64,000 bases of DNA from JAGOTP01 sp964600845 (GTDB taxonomy: Bacteria > Patescibacteriota > Patescibacteriia > 2-12-FULL-60-25): assembly GCA_964600845.1 (NCBI GenBank), contig CAZRJW010000005.1:1-64000 (forward strand). The letters are read 5' to 3'. A program made the translations under genes and the position numbers. The notes under the pieces were generated by a model. The model was not told where the DNA came from. It made no database searches and worked only from the letters and a program-made list of their open reading frames with translations. Positions 40,289-48,325 of the stretch are shown in pieces; the first letter of the stretch is position 1, and each line of letters starts with the position of its first letter.

Positions 40289-42186
40289 CCGACTACCGAT
40301 TCTCCCTTCAGAGGAAAACGCAGAGCTTTTCGTCTCTTGGCGGGACCGCTAAAACGGCTGCGTCTGCGTCTTATGTTGTTAGTCCTGCAACAACTAGAGC
40401 CACGTCGGCCACATCGACTACGAACAGGCTTCTGATAAATCCTACCGATCTTGTTCTGGCTCTTCCTGCAATCCCATTTCTGAATCTTCGTCCTTCTGAC
40501 CTGTGGGATCGCGACGCGAGATATGCCGCGTCTGCTCGTATCGTTGATTACCGTCAAGACAACTGCTGTGGTGGAAGATGTCGAACTCCTTACATGACAT
40601 TCCAGATGTGGAACCTTGGCGTTCCATGCAACACGGAGTCGATGTCGAAGTTTCTGTTTCCGATGGATCGGTTCGTTTGGGCTCATGCCGAGCTTCGACG
40701 ACTCCTCGCGAACCCTCCAGCTCGGATCGACTTGACGAACCTCGTTCCAGATTCGCCCGATAACAATTTGCGTTTCAGCACCGCGCATGAGGTGATGAAG
40801 CGAGATCCCGAGGCGTGGTCTCAGTGGTGCATTCAGATCATGCGATGCGTTGCTCTTGCCAGGTGGAGTACAAACCTTCGATGGCGATTCGTTGCCGACA
40901 TGCCCAACTCGACTCCAAACATGGATTCGCTTGGGTTTTTTATGAATCGGAATCAGCTTGCGAGTCCAATCCCGAGAAGCATCGAAGAGATGAGGAGTCG
41001 ATACCACTCGAGTTACAGCAAAGAAACGATCGACCACGATGTCAGGCAGCTTGTTAATCCAGGCAGGAACATGACACTCGTTGGACTTTCTCCATATGTC
41101 TGGGACTACGACCAAACAGGAATCCCAGTGGACAACGGAACCGGAGAGACCACAGAGAGACCTGCTCGCGATATGCCACTTCGGCCAACAAAGATCCCCA
41201 CGTCAGTTTCTGATTTTGATCCAGTCAAATCGTGGAACAGCGAGTCTCTTTGGTTACCCCCTCTTCCACCGAGCGAGATTTTACAAGGTGTAAGAAACTC
41301 ACCAAATCCCGAGTACATGCTCACGAGTTTTTTCTCAGCGCTTCATGACATTTTGCCAAGCCAGCTAAACAATCCGAGCTGGGTCTTTCAGTTCACTTCT
41401 CCTCAGTATGTCTGGGACAACGGTCCACGATTCGTCTGGGACGAAGGGAGCCGAAGGTCTGTTCAAAAGATAGAAGTAACTTCAGTGCTTCCGTCGCCTT
41501 ACGTGCAGGTTCTCTATTGCGCAGCGTTGGCGCAAGACATGGTTGCTTTCGACTTTTTCACTTATATCAACAAGGCCCTTGAGCAGTGGCTTGTTCGTTA
41601 CGAGGCTCTTCCTGAACAGTTCCGCATTCTCAATCCGAACGAGCTTCGGTCTGCCATGCGCAATCTTCTCCAGGCGCAGCTTGACGCGGCGTCGAATCAA
41701 GTCTCTGTTGCTGGCGGAACGATTGCGGCGATTGCTACTGCAATCAATCCGATCGCTGGCGTCGTGGTTACTCTTCTGGTTGCCATTGCAGCTCTTCTCG
41801 TGCGTCTTGCAGCAGATTTGTGCATCATTCTCCCAGACGCTCCTCCGTGGGTTTACGCTCCGTTCCTTCGATTTATTGAAACGGGGCTTGACGGGCAGGG
41901 CGCTTGCGATTTTCAGACGACCGGCACCGGTGGAGCGTCGAGAATCGCGAGCGCTCACGTTGCTCTCATCCGAGGCATGGCAGAGCGCGGAATCTCTCCA
42001 GACGATTGGTTTACTGTCCTGGACACCATTGAAAGAGACAGCCCTGATATTCGTGGTGACGGGGGCGGACGCGATGGGGTTCGTGGTGAAGAAAGCATTC
42101 TTCTCCCGGTCGTCGCGGCGGCGTCAGCGGTTTTGTTTATTTTGGCTGTTGCAGCGAAGAAAAAGAAGAAGGAACCAACACTATGA
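40285..42186 (+). CDS. Large membrane-associated protein, 633 aa
   Basis: GTG 40285. N-terminal 450 residues are mostly soluble, with an early Cys cluster (CCGGRC) and many Trp/Pro. A hydrophobic pair of helices lies at about 476-512 (GGTIAAIATAINPIAGVVVTLLVAIAALLV), and a C-terminal anchor at about 604-622 ends in AKKKKKEPTL. Largest protein of the membrane cluster. Similar Cys-rich, membrane-anchored large proteins act as spikes or injection proteins in some viruses, but no homology is claimed. Confidence 0.5.
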   Translation: MTDYRFSLQRKTQSFSSLGGTAKTAASASYVVSPATTRATSATSTTNRLLINPTDLVLALPAIPFLNLRPSDLWDRDARYAASARIVDYRQDNCCGGRCRTPYMTFQMWNLGVPCNTESMSKFLFPMDRFVWAHAELRRLLANPPARIDLTNLVPDSPDNNLRFSTAHEVMKRDPEAWSQWCIQIMRCVALARWSTNLRWRFVADMPNSTPNMDSLGFFMNRNQLASPIPRSIEEMRSRYHSSYSKETIDHDVRQLVNPGRNMTLVGLSPYVWDYDQTGIPVDNGTGETTERPARDMPLRPTKIPTSVSDFDPVKSWNSESLWLPPLPPSEILQGVRNSPNPEYMLTSFFSALHDILPSQLNNPSWVFQFTSPQYVWDNGPRFVWDEGSRRSVQKIEVTSVLPSPYVQVLYCAALAQDMVAFDFFTYINKALEQWLVRYEALPEQFRILNPNELRSAMRNLLQAQLDAASNQVSVAGGTIAAIATAINPIAGVVVTLLVAIAALLVRLAADLCIILPDAPPWVYAPFLRFIETGLDGQGACDFQTTGTGGASRIASAHVALIRGMAERGISPDDWFTVLDTIERDSPDIRGDGGGRDGVRGEESILLPVVAAASAVLFILAVAAKKKKKEPTL

Positions 42187-43028
42187 GAATGCGCGGAAAC
42201 CTTTCAGCGGTCGAAGACGAGTGGCACATCAGAGGCATCGCGCCGTGGGTCGATCCGGTCTTCACGTTTCAGCGAACGTGGTATCCAGACGACACGCCTC
42301 CGAGCATCAACTTCAACGCGACGCTCGCCAAGGTCTTCGCTGTGCTCGGAGGCGGTCTCGCTGGCTACTTCGTGTTCCAGAAGACAAACAACAAGGTCTA
42401 CACGGGCCTTGCTGGCGCAGCCGGGTTCGTCGGAGCGCCCATGCTCGTTTCGGCCTACGACTACTTCAAAGAACCAGTCGAAGTCGAAAGCGCGGTAAGT
42501 GTAACGCCTTGGACGAATCACCAGACCCCCGAGCTTCTTCCAGATTCTAACACCATTGTACCGAGGCCAGATGCGACGCTTGTTACCGGAAGCGAGTCTC
42601 CGAAAGATATTCCGCTGACTCCCGTGACACAGCCGTTGCCAACGACTTCGCTGACTCCCGTTCTTCCGAAAGCGCAGCATAGTCCAACTGGATTTCCCGC
42701 ACCGCTTGTAGCGGCTCTAGGAGATTATCTTGTAGAGCTGTATGTGGCGAGCAATCGAAACCTTCAGATGCTTCCTATATTTGTCTCAGGGACGATGCTT
42801 AAGCGCGCGAGCGCAAGGCCCATGTTCGCAACGGTAAAAGAGGCGCTTCTTCAGATGAATGCGGAACTTCAGTCATTCGTCACACGATCTCTTGAGATTG
42901 CATTTCGTAGCGAAAACCCTCCTCCAGAGGCGCTCCGAGGAGTGACGATTGCCGGACTTCTCAGAGACATTCAAGTAAATGCGTATGACACGAGTACGGC
43001 TCAGACACAGATTATGCGATCGAAATAA
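42183..43028 (+). CDS. Membrane protein, 281 aa
   Basis: 4-bp overlap with the previous gene. Two hydrophobic helices at about 48-66 (AKVFAVLGGGLAGYFVF) and 73-92, then a Pro/Thr-rich linker and a helical C-terminal domain (LVAALGDYLVELYVASNRN). Base composition from 42490 on is visibly more AT-rich than the first part, which may mark a recombined C-terminus. Confidence 0.5.
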   Translation: MRMRGNLSAVEDEWHIRGIAPWVDPVFTFQRTWYPDDTPPSINFNATLAKVFAVLGGGLAGYFVFQKTNNKVYTGLAGAAGFVGAPMLVSAYDYFKEPVEVESAVSVTPWTNHQTPELLPDSNTIVPRPDATLVTGSESPKDIPLTPVTQPLPTTSLTPVLPKAQHSPTGFPAPLVAALGDYLVELYVASNRNLQMLPIFVSGTMLKRASARPMFATVKEALLQMNAELQSFVTRSLEIAFRSENPPPEALRGVTIAGLLRDIQVNAYDTSTAQTQIMRSK

Positions 43029-43032
43029 AACG

Positions 43033-43056
43033 CTGAATCGTTCAGCCTGCTAGAAT
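43033..43056 (+). promoter_or_regulatory. Palindrome plus -10 promoter
   Basis: CTGAATCGTTCAG (43033-43045, perfect), 5 nt, TAGAAT (43051-43056), 6 nt, ATG 43063. No ribosome-binding site. Clearest example of the combined architecture. Confidence 0.65.
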
Positions 43057-43062
43057 GGCCGG

Positions 43063-43722
43063 ATGACGGACATCAGCAGGATCCCTTCGAGCCTTTCGAA
43101 GATCACTTCCAAGAACGGCTACAGCTACCAGATCACTCCAGACGACGTTCTCTGGCTCGCGCGTTCGGTTCAGTTCGAGGCTGGCAACTATGCCGCTACC
43201 GCCTGGACCTACGCGCAGAGAATGGCGATGTCCCGCTCCAGAAGCCTCAAGGGAATGGTCCAGGCGCACAGCCAGCCGATCAACCCCATCTGGCGGCGAG
43301 ACGGCTCCAAGTGCCGCCCCGGAGGCACCTACCACGGACGCGACGAATGCTCGGAGTCTCGCCTCACAGCGAGAGACCGAGCAGCATCGCTTCCATGGTC
43401 TCAGGTGCGCCCAGAGGTCAGAGAGGTCATCGTCAAGTTCGTGACCGGGCAGCTCCCCAACCCTGTTCCTCGCGCTGCCAACTTCGCGAATGCTCCGGTC
43501 ACGCAAGGCTACCTGTCTCGCAATCCCGAGTCTCGCGTCATCCTTCGCGATGGCAACTGGTACATCACCGAAGAGCGCACAAACGACTGGCCCGACGACT
43601 TCGTGACTATCACTGGGTCATCGGGCCGGTCGATTTTATTCTTCGCGCTTCTTGCGGGGCCAGCGGTAGTTCTCTACATGATCTATCGGAGGCGCAAACT
43701 ACTTCCGCGCCTTGCAGGCTGA
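43063..43722 (+). CDS. Membrane-anchored peptidoglycan-hydrolase-like protein, 219 aa
   Basis: DDVLWLARSVQFEAGNYAATAWTYAQRMAM at about 28-57 resembles the catalytic start of SleB-type cell-wall hydrolases (the Glu in FEAGN would be catalytic). A Cys pair (KCRPGG...DECSE) and a basic middle follow. C-terminal membrane helix at about 188-208 (ILFFALLAGPAVVLYMIY) with an RRRK end. Could be an entry- or lysis-associated muramidase of the virion. Confidence 0.6.
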   Translation: MTDISRIPSSLSKITSKNGYSYQITPDDVLWLARSVQFEAGNYAATAWTYAQRMAMSRSRSLKGMVQAHSQPINPIWRRDGSKCRPGGTYHGRDECSESRLTARDRAASLPWSQVRPEVREVIVKFVTGQLPNPVPRAANFANAPVTQGYLSRNPESRVILRDGNWYITEERTNDWPDDFVTITGSSGRSILFFALLAGPAVVLYMIYRRRKLLPRLAG

Positions 43723-44028
43723 CGGCAGCTTGCACTTTGGCGCGTGCCCCCAGTTCCGAAGCGAGATTGTGTAGCCATCACGGCAACCGTCTCGCTTTTT
43801 TGCGCCTATCATCCGTGCATTGAACGACACGACGCGCTTGGCGAACGTGCAGTCCCTCACCGTCCATTCGTCCACCGGCTTGCCTCGCAGCTTTGCGAGG
43901 GCCGGTAGACGGGCGCGGGTTGCTGCGAACGAGTAGCACTTGGCGCGCGGGTCACGAGCCCATGCGCGAATCTGCGCAGGGGTCATGTTCACGAGCTTTC
44001 TGAACCGTTCAGCAGCAGGGCACTTCAC
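43699..44028 (-). CDS. Basic Cys-containing protein, 109 aa
   Basis: GTG 44028 overlaps the upstream stop (GTGA), which fixes the start despite a perfect palindrome (44000-44012) inside the first codons. TPAQIRAWARDPRAKCYSFA and FAKRVVSFNARM form a small basic helical domain with five Cys. Last gene of the three-gene minus operon; its end overlaps the hydrolase gene by 24 bp (convergent). Unknown. Confidence 0.55.
   Translation of the reverse strand: MKCPAAERFRKLVNMTPAQIRAWARDPRAKCYSFAATRARLPALAKLRGKPVDEWTVRDCTFAKRVVSFNARMIGAKKRDGCRDGYTISLRNWGHAPKCKLPSACKARK
44000..44012. promoter_or_regulatory. 13-bp palindrome CTGAACCGTTCAG (intragenic)
   Basis: Perfect copy 16-28 nt downstream of the GTG start of the 109-aa gene, in codons for AERFR. 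Could act as an operator within the leader of the operon's last gene. Confidence 0.5.
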
Positions 44029-44222
44029 GGTCGTGGCCCAAACTTCTGGTGCGCTTCAATCTCCGCACGAAGTTTCGCGATGCTGGTCTCGAGTTGTGTC
44101 GGAAGTACGTCTTGGACTCTCTGTGGGTTCTCGGACGTGGCGGCGTCGATTGCCTTCTCGGCAAGCTCCGAGAGCACTCTGACGAGTCGGATGATTTCGA
44201 CGATGTATTCAACTTCGTTCAT
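44025..44222 (-). CDS. Small helical protein, 65 aa
   Basis: ATG 44222 overlaps the lipoprotein stop by 4 bp. All-helical, amphipathic (EVEYIVEIIRLVRVLSELAEKAID). Unknown, but coupling to a lipoprotein hints at the cell envelope. Confidence 0.5.
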   Translation of the reverse strand: MNEVEYIVEIIRLVRVLSELAEKAIDAATSENPQRVQDVLPTQLETSIAKLRAEIEAHQKFGPRP

Positions 44223-44665
44223 GGCGCGCACCTTCCTGTAAATGCCCTCGCGATGGCGAGTGCTTGTGTGATTTCTGCGACGTGCAGACCTACCGCTTCG
44301 AGGCCGGATGACAACTGGTCGATCGCCACGAAGAGGCAAGGGATGGTGGAGACCCAGCCACTCTCATCGCCAGCGCGCCACGCGTCGAGTCCAGCTTGCG
44401 TTGAGAGAAGAGCTGCGTTTGCTACTCGGAGTGCCGCTTCGACGTTGTTCCAGTCGCTCATGGCCGCGTCGTATTCGGACCATCCACTTGAGTGCTCGCG
44501 CGCTTCGTCGGATGCGCGGGAGTAGGCGGGAGCTATCTCACGGTCGGCAACGACCAGAACGTGAGCGATGGTTGTGAGCGCAGCCTGGGCTTCGCGCGTT
44601 GGTCCTCCGCATCCAATGAGCATTGAAAGCAGAGGAACGATGAGGAAAGTGAGCAGTTTGTTCAT
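44219..44665 (-). CDS. Predicted lipoprotein, 148 aa
   Basis: Signal peptide MNKLLTFLIVPLLSMLIGC with a clean lipobox (LIGC, Cys19), so export and lipidation are expected. The mature part is Ala-rich and helical, with a second Cys pair. In a phage-like context it might be a lysis (spanin-type) or superinfection-exclusion protein; nothing in the sequence separates these. Confidence 0.65.
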   Translation of the reverse strand: MNKLLTFLIVPLLSMLIGCGGPTREAQAALTTIAHVLVVADREIAPAYSRASDEAREHSSGWSEYDAAMSDWNNVEAALRVANAALLSTQAGLDAWRAGDESGWVSTIPCLFVAIDQLSSGLEAVGLHVAEITQALAIARAFTGRCAP

Positions 44666-44682
44666 CTACCCATCTTGCCTGC

Positions 44683-44733
44683 GGCGCGACGGGGGAGCAA
44701 TGGGGGGAACGCGCTCCGGGCACGCTGGCAGAC
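44683..44733 (+). repeat. Dispersed repeat, copy f, with right arm
   Basis: GCGACGGGGGAGCAATGGGG core, then CGCTCCGGGCACGCTGGCAG and ACG. A second right arm only (ACTCCGGGCACGGCGACAGACG) lies at 44778-44799. Region 44666-44819 is otherwise non-coding and should hold promoters for both directions. Confidence 0.8.
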
Positions 44734-44819
44734 GTTGGTCCGGTTGGAAGCCCTGGACCATTGAAGGTACAGCAATCCACTCCGGGCACGGCGACAGACG
44801 ATGGTCCGGTGGAGGTTCA

Positions 44820-45629
44820 ATGGACGAAAGAGAACGTGCGTTGCGTGACTTGCGCATGATTGGAGAGGCGGTTTTGATTCGCCTCGGCGAAGGAAAGTTG
44901 ACGCGCGAAGTGGTCTACGCCACGGAGACGCGGTTCGTCAAAGTCCTTGGCTCCTGTGAGTTGCGCCCTGGGAGCGTTGCCAAGATCAAGATTCAATATC
45001 CGCTCTGGAACCTGCTCTCGGAAGAAGAGAAGTACGAGCTTGTGGCGCACGAACACTGCCACTTCGCAGCGTGGAAAGTGTTCGGGGCTTCGGTTGACCC
45101 GCATGGCGTCGAGTGGCGCTCGATGATGCGGTTCGTTGGTTATGCAAACGCTTCTGAAAGCAGAAGCCTCAACAGCGCTGCAATGCAGCATTTGAACAGG
45201 AAGAACATGGCGACGAATAACAAAGCAACGCTCTGGGTGAAGGACGGCTACATCTTCGTGAAGACGCCGTACGTCGAAGCGTTCATTCAGGAACTCAAGG
45301 CCGACATTCACTACAGCGCCCGCGTCTTTCTCAAGAACGAGAAGGTGTGGCGCGTCGATGCGGCCTATCACGAAGACCTCTTGTCGGTGGTGCGCAAGCA
45401 TTACGGCGAGCCGACGATTCTTGAGCCCGAGGTCAAGGAGGTGATGATCGTCGAGAGCGCGAGCAAAGACCCGTTTGGGGCAATGCTCCGTGTCGCACCG
45501 AATGAGGTGCTGAAGAAGGTGTACCGGATGATCGCTGTTGAGATTCATCCTGACAAGGGCGGCAAGCCCGAAGACATGGTTTCACTGAACCAGGCGTGGG
45601 ACGCAATCAAGAAAGAGAAGGGCATGTGA
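44820..45629 (+). CDS. SprT-like metalloprotease / HARP-like / J-domain fusion, 269 aa
   Basis: Residues about 40-105: SprT zinc-protease motif HEHCH (77-81) with a following DPHG-VEWRSMM segment, as in SprT/Spartan proteins. Residues about 137-195: WVKDGYIFVKTPYVEAF...NEKVWRVDAAYHEDLL, like the HARP-type domain next to SNF2 helicases. Residues about 228-268: J domain with HPD at 243-245. SprT proteins cut DNA-protein crosslinks, and J domains recruit Hsp70, so the fusion may link degradation of host DNA-bound proteins to chaperone action. ATG 44820 follows dispersed repeat copy f. Confidence 0.75.
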   Translation: MDERERALRDLRMIGEAVLIRLGEGKLTREVVYATETRFVKVLGSCELRPGSVAKIKIQYPLWNLLSEEEKYELVAHEHCHFAAWKVFGASVDPHGVEWRSMMRFVGYANASESRSLNSAAMQHLNRKNMATNNKATLWVKDGYIFVKTPYVEAFIQELKADIHYSARVFLKNEKVWRVDAAYHEDLLSVVRKHYGEPTILEPEVKEVMIVESASKDPFGAMLRVAPNEVLKKVYRMIAVEIHPDKGGKPEDMVSLNQAWDAIKKEKGM

Positions 45630-46285
45630 GCGCACTAATCAAGAAGAGCACGAGCCTCGTCGCTGCGGTGACGATGGACTCGTCGAAGAAGTCAACGACG
45701 GTCTCATCGTCGAACACGGAGACGCTGATCGTTTGCCTCGATTGCTCCGGCTCGATGCGCGACAACATCGAAGGTCAGAAGACCAAGATGCGCGTTGCAA
45801 TCGAAGCGGCCATCGGGCTCATCCAGTCGTGCAGCTTCCTGTCGCACGTCGGAGCGGTGGCGTTCCACGACACGCCCGCCGAGGTGCTCCAGCCTTCCAC
45901 CGGGCGCGGAACGCTCGTGGAAGCGATCAACGGCTTCAACAAGCACGAAGGCGGAACGCAGTTCACCCCTGCGCTCAGCTCGGCGTTGAGCGCCGTTGCC
46001 GCCCACAAGTGGGGCTCAATCAAGCGCATCATCTTCATGTCAGATGGCGAAGACCTCGGCAGCCCGTTTGAACTCGATGGCGTCGTCGAGCAGTGCGCCG
46101 CGTCCAAGGTCATCATCGACACTGTGATGTTTGGACACAGCCCGATCGGCGAAGAGACGCTGAAGAAGATGTCCTCCAAGACCGGAGGCGTCTTCTGCCT
46201 CGCCAAAGACGCGGCGTCGCTTCGCAAGACGTTCCTCTCGCTCGAAGCTGGTGCGCGTGGCTTACTCGGAAAGGGGAAGTCATGA
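45626..46285 (+). CDS. VWA-domain protein, 219 aa
   Basis: GTG 45626 (GTGA overlap). Complete MIDAS: DCSGSM (39-44), Thr in GGTQFTP, and Asp in MSDGED. A single von Willebrand A domain with a short Ser/Lys leader and a Gly/Lys tail; no membrane segment. VWA proteins bind partners through metal, often with AAA+ or proteases. Coupling to the SprT-J protein suggests a joint complex. Confidence 0.8.
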   Translation: MSALIKKSTSLVAAVTMDSSKKSTTVSSSNTETLIVCLDCSGSMRDNIEGQKTKMRVAIEAAIGLIQSCSFLSHVGAVAFHDTPAEVLQPSTGRGTLVEAINGFNKHEGGTQFTPALSSALSAVAAHKWGSIKRIIFMSDGEDLGSPFELDGVVEQCAASKVIIDTVMFGHSPIGEETLKKMSSKTGGVFCLAKDAASLRKTFLSLEAGARGLLGKGKS

Positions 46286-46566
46286 AGCACAAGTACCGAT
46301 GTTGGCTCGCTGACAGCCAAGAAGAAGATGAGGCTCTCGAAGTCGAAGAGTTCGATGCCCCAGACGCTGCAGAAGCCTCCTGTGACCGTCTACTCGAGAA
46401 TGGCTTTTGGTCTGGCGACCCTATCCCCAGGCTGATGGATGTTCATGTGCGCTGCAGCGATGGAACTCTGGTTGTTGTTTCGGTTGAGACCGAATGGAGC
46501 GTGAGCTTCTACTCGCACGGTCAGAGAAACGTCGCGAACTACCAGTCGAAAGAGGTTGCATCATGA
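46282..46566 (+). CDS. Acidic hypothetical protein, 94 aa
   Basis: ATG 46282, 4-bp overlaps both sides. MKHKYRCWLADSQEEDEALEVEEFDAPDAAE has the look of a family of small phage/bacterial proteins with an alternating beta/acidic pattern. Unknown. Confidence 0.55.
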   Translation: MKHKYRCWLADSQEEDEALEVEEFDAPDAAEASCDRLLENGFWSGDPIPRLMDVHVRCSDGTLVVVSVETEWSVSFYSHGQRNVANYQSKEVAS

Positions 46567-47399
46567 GCGCCAACCACGACACGCGCGGACCCGGAGAAGG
46601 TTCTTGGGCGGTCTTCGCCGAGAAGGTTGTTGTCGAGCGCGACGAGTTGCGAGAACAACTTTCAACCTTGAAAAAGAAGCTTGCCGAAGAACGCGACTGC
46701 GGTCAGCCCGGATGTTGCGCTATTGCTCCTGGTTGCCAACGGTGCTGGGCAATCCGCAATGGTGAACTCGTTACAGAGTGCGATGAAGCTCGTGAGCAAC
46801 TCAGCAAATCCACCGATCGCGAGAAGCGCCTTCTCCAGCAAATCGACAGCACGAACGAAAGCTTGGCAACCCTTCGGGCAATCCTTGGATACGAGGCGTT
46901 GCCTCTCGTGGAAGCGTCACGACGTGTCGTTGAAGAACGCTACGTGCTGCGCAAGCGGCTTTCGGAAGCTGATGCTGAGCTTGGCCAGGCTCGCGTCAAA
47001 GCAGAGCAAGAGCGCGATGAAGCCCGCGAGCGGCTTCGATTAGCTATCGTCGATCGCGACCACTTCGAACACGTCAAAGCTCGAAACGACGCTTTGCGAG
47101 CACAACTCGCTACAGAACGCGAGAGCGTTGAACCGATTGTCGCCGAGCGCGACGCGCTGCGCGCGGAAGTGGCTGAACTACGAAGACGCGACGGCCGCTC
47201 GATTGAAATACTTCAAGCGGCAATCAACCAACGTGAAGTCTCTGAAGCCAACTCTCGACTCGAGATCGCACGCCTCAACAGGTTCTGCACGCTCCTGTCG
47301 ATAAGCGACCACTACGACCCGGCTTGCGATTGCAGCTCCTGCTCGGCAACACGCGAGATTCAAGCTGGAAAGCCAGCACGAAAGATTCGCGATGTCTGA
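46563..47399 (+). CDS. Coiled-coil protein with Cys clusters, 278 aa
   Basis: ATG 46563. Long heptad-like Glu/Arg/Leu stretches (VVVERDELREQLSTLKKKLAEE, ARERLRLAIVDRDHF) with a Cys-rich insert near residue 45-60 (CGQPGCC..PGCQRC) and CDCSSC near the end. Common in phage early regions. Overlaps the next gene by 8 bp. Confidence 0.55.
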   Translation: MSANHDTRGPGEGSWAVFAEKVVVERDELREQLSTLKKKLAEERDCGQPGCCAIAPGCQRCWAIRNGELVTECDEAREQLSKSTDREKRLLQQIDSTNESLATLRAILGYEALPLVEASRRVVEERYVLRKRLSEADAELGQARVKAEQERDEARERLRLAIVDRDHFEHVKARNDALRAQLATERESVEPIVAERDALRAEVAELRRRDGRSIEILQAAINQREVSEANSRLEIARLNRFCTLLSISDHYDPACDCSSCSATREIQAGKPARKIRDV

Positions 47400-47922
47400 C
47401 GTAACCAAAGCCGCTTGGAACAAGCCGAAAGCGAGCGATACCGTCAAGACAGGCCAGCATCGCGGCATCGAAAGCGACTGCCCAAGAGTGCGCATCGACA
47501 CCAAATGCCGTGGAAAAGACATGTGGGATGTCGTGTTTCTCGACGCAGAAGAAAACTGCGATCAAGACGACAACGAGTATTTCACCACCGAAGAAGTGCT
47601 TCGCAGGTTCCCGATGGTTTTCACCATGGACCGATGGACCAAGCGCGAACTCAAAGCCGCTGCGGTTCGCGGAGCAAAGTTGTGGGCCGAGTTCGGAACA
47701 CCTTCCCTGAAGCACGAAACGCTTGATTCGCGCAGCATCGCCGCGATTCACTTCCTTTGGGAGAAGGGCCACTTCGTTCGCACGAGATGGTCTCCTGAAG
47801 ACGAATGCTGGGTTTGCGTGCTGCATGGCGATGGCGCTTACCTGGAGGACAAGCATTTCGCAGCGATCAACATGACCGTGGCAATCGAGAAAGCCGCCCG
47901 TTCCGTTGGATGGCCTAACTGA
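47392..47922 (+). CDS. Hypothetical protein, 176 aa
   Basis: ATG 47392. Mixed alpha/beta with many Trp/Cys/Asp (DMWDVVFLDAEENCDQDDNEYF). No motif recognised. Confidence 0.55.
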   Translation: MSDVTKAAWNKPKASDTVKTGQHRGIESDCPRVRIDTKCRGKDMWDVVFLDAEENCDQDDNEYFTTEEVLRRFPMVFTMDRWTKRELKAAAVRGAKLWAEFGTPSLKHETLDSRSIAAIHFLWEKGHFVRTRWSPEDECWVCVLHGDGAYLEDKHFAAINMTVAIEKAARSVGWPN

Positions 47923-48113
47923 TGGCTGTCACCTGTGACCTGTGCGGCCTTCCGACCGATGAGCCATCGCTCACGGCAGACAGCAGGTACCTCTGCGAAG
48001 AGTGCAAGCTCTTGTGCAAGAAGTGCGAAGGCAACGGCTGCGACGCCTGCTCAGGCACCGGCCTCGACCCAGAGTTCGATCCAGACGTTGACACCTTTGG
48101 AGGAGGTTTCTGA
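47922..48113 (+). CDS. Zinc-finger protein (DnaJ-type CxxCxGxG), 63 aa
   Basis: ATG shares a base with the previous stop. CDLC...CEEC, then CKKCEGNGCDACSGTG, a DnaJ-like zinc finger. Could assist the upstream J-domain protein or bind nucleic acid. Confidence 0.6.
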   Translation: MAVTCDLCGLPTDEPSLTADSRYLCEECKLLCKKCEGNGCDACSGTGLDPEFDPDVDTFGGGF

Positions 48114-48292
48114 TGAAGAAGACAAGCACGACGCCTCCCGTCGTAGAACGTGGGAGAAATCACAACAAGTTCGTGAGCCGAGTTCTCAAGAAACTCGACG
48201 CCGGTTACAAGGCCGACCACGAAGAAACCATTGCGCTGGCCGACGAAGTGAAAGACCTGCGCGCGTTGCTGGCAGCGTTAAGAACGACGTGA
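48113..48292 (+). CDS. Small basic-acidic helical protein, 59 aa
   Basis: ATG 48113 shares a base with the previous stop. KKTSTTPPVVERGRNHNKFVSR followed by a helix (EETIALADEVKDLRALLAAL). Unknown. Confidence 0.45.
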   Translation: MKKTSTTPPVVERGRNHNKFVSRVLKKLDAGYKADHEETIALADEVKDLRALLAALRTT

Positions 48293-48298
48293 GCACGC

Positions 48299-48319
48299 CT
48301 GAACCATTCAGGTTAGAAT
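48299..48319 (+). promoter_or_regulatory. Palindrome plus -10 promoter
   Basis: CTGAACCATTCAG (48299-48311, perfect), 2 nt, TAGAAT (48314-48319), 6 nt, ATG 48326. No ribosome-binding site. Confidence 0.6.
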
Positions 48320-48325
48320 GGTTCG

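Noticed and set aside
43986..44012. Using the palindrome at 44000 as promoter for a shorter start at 43986
   Set aside because: No -10 lies 6 nt before 43986, while GTG 44028 overlaps the upstream stop in the usual GTGA manner.
45626..46285. VWA plus neighbours as a known MoxR-VWA or ternary stress-response defence system
   Set aside because: No MoxR-type AAA+ or TerD-family partner is adjacent; the coupled partner is the SprT-J protein.
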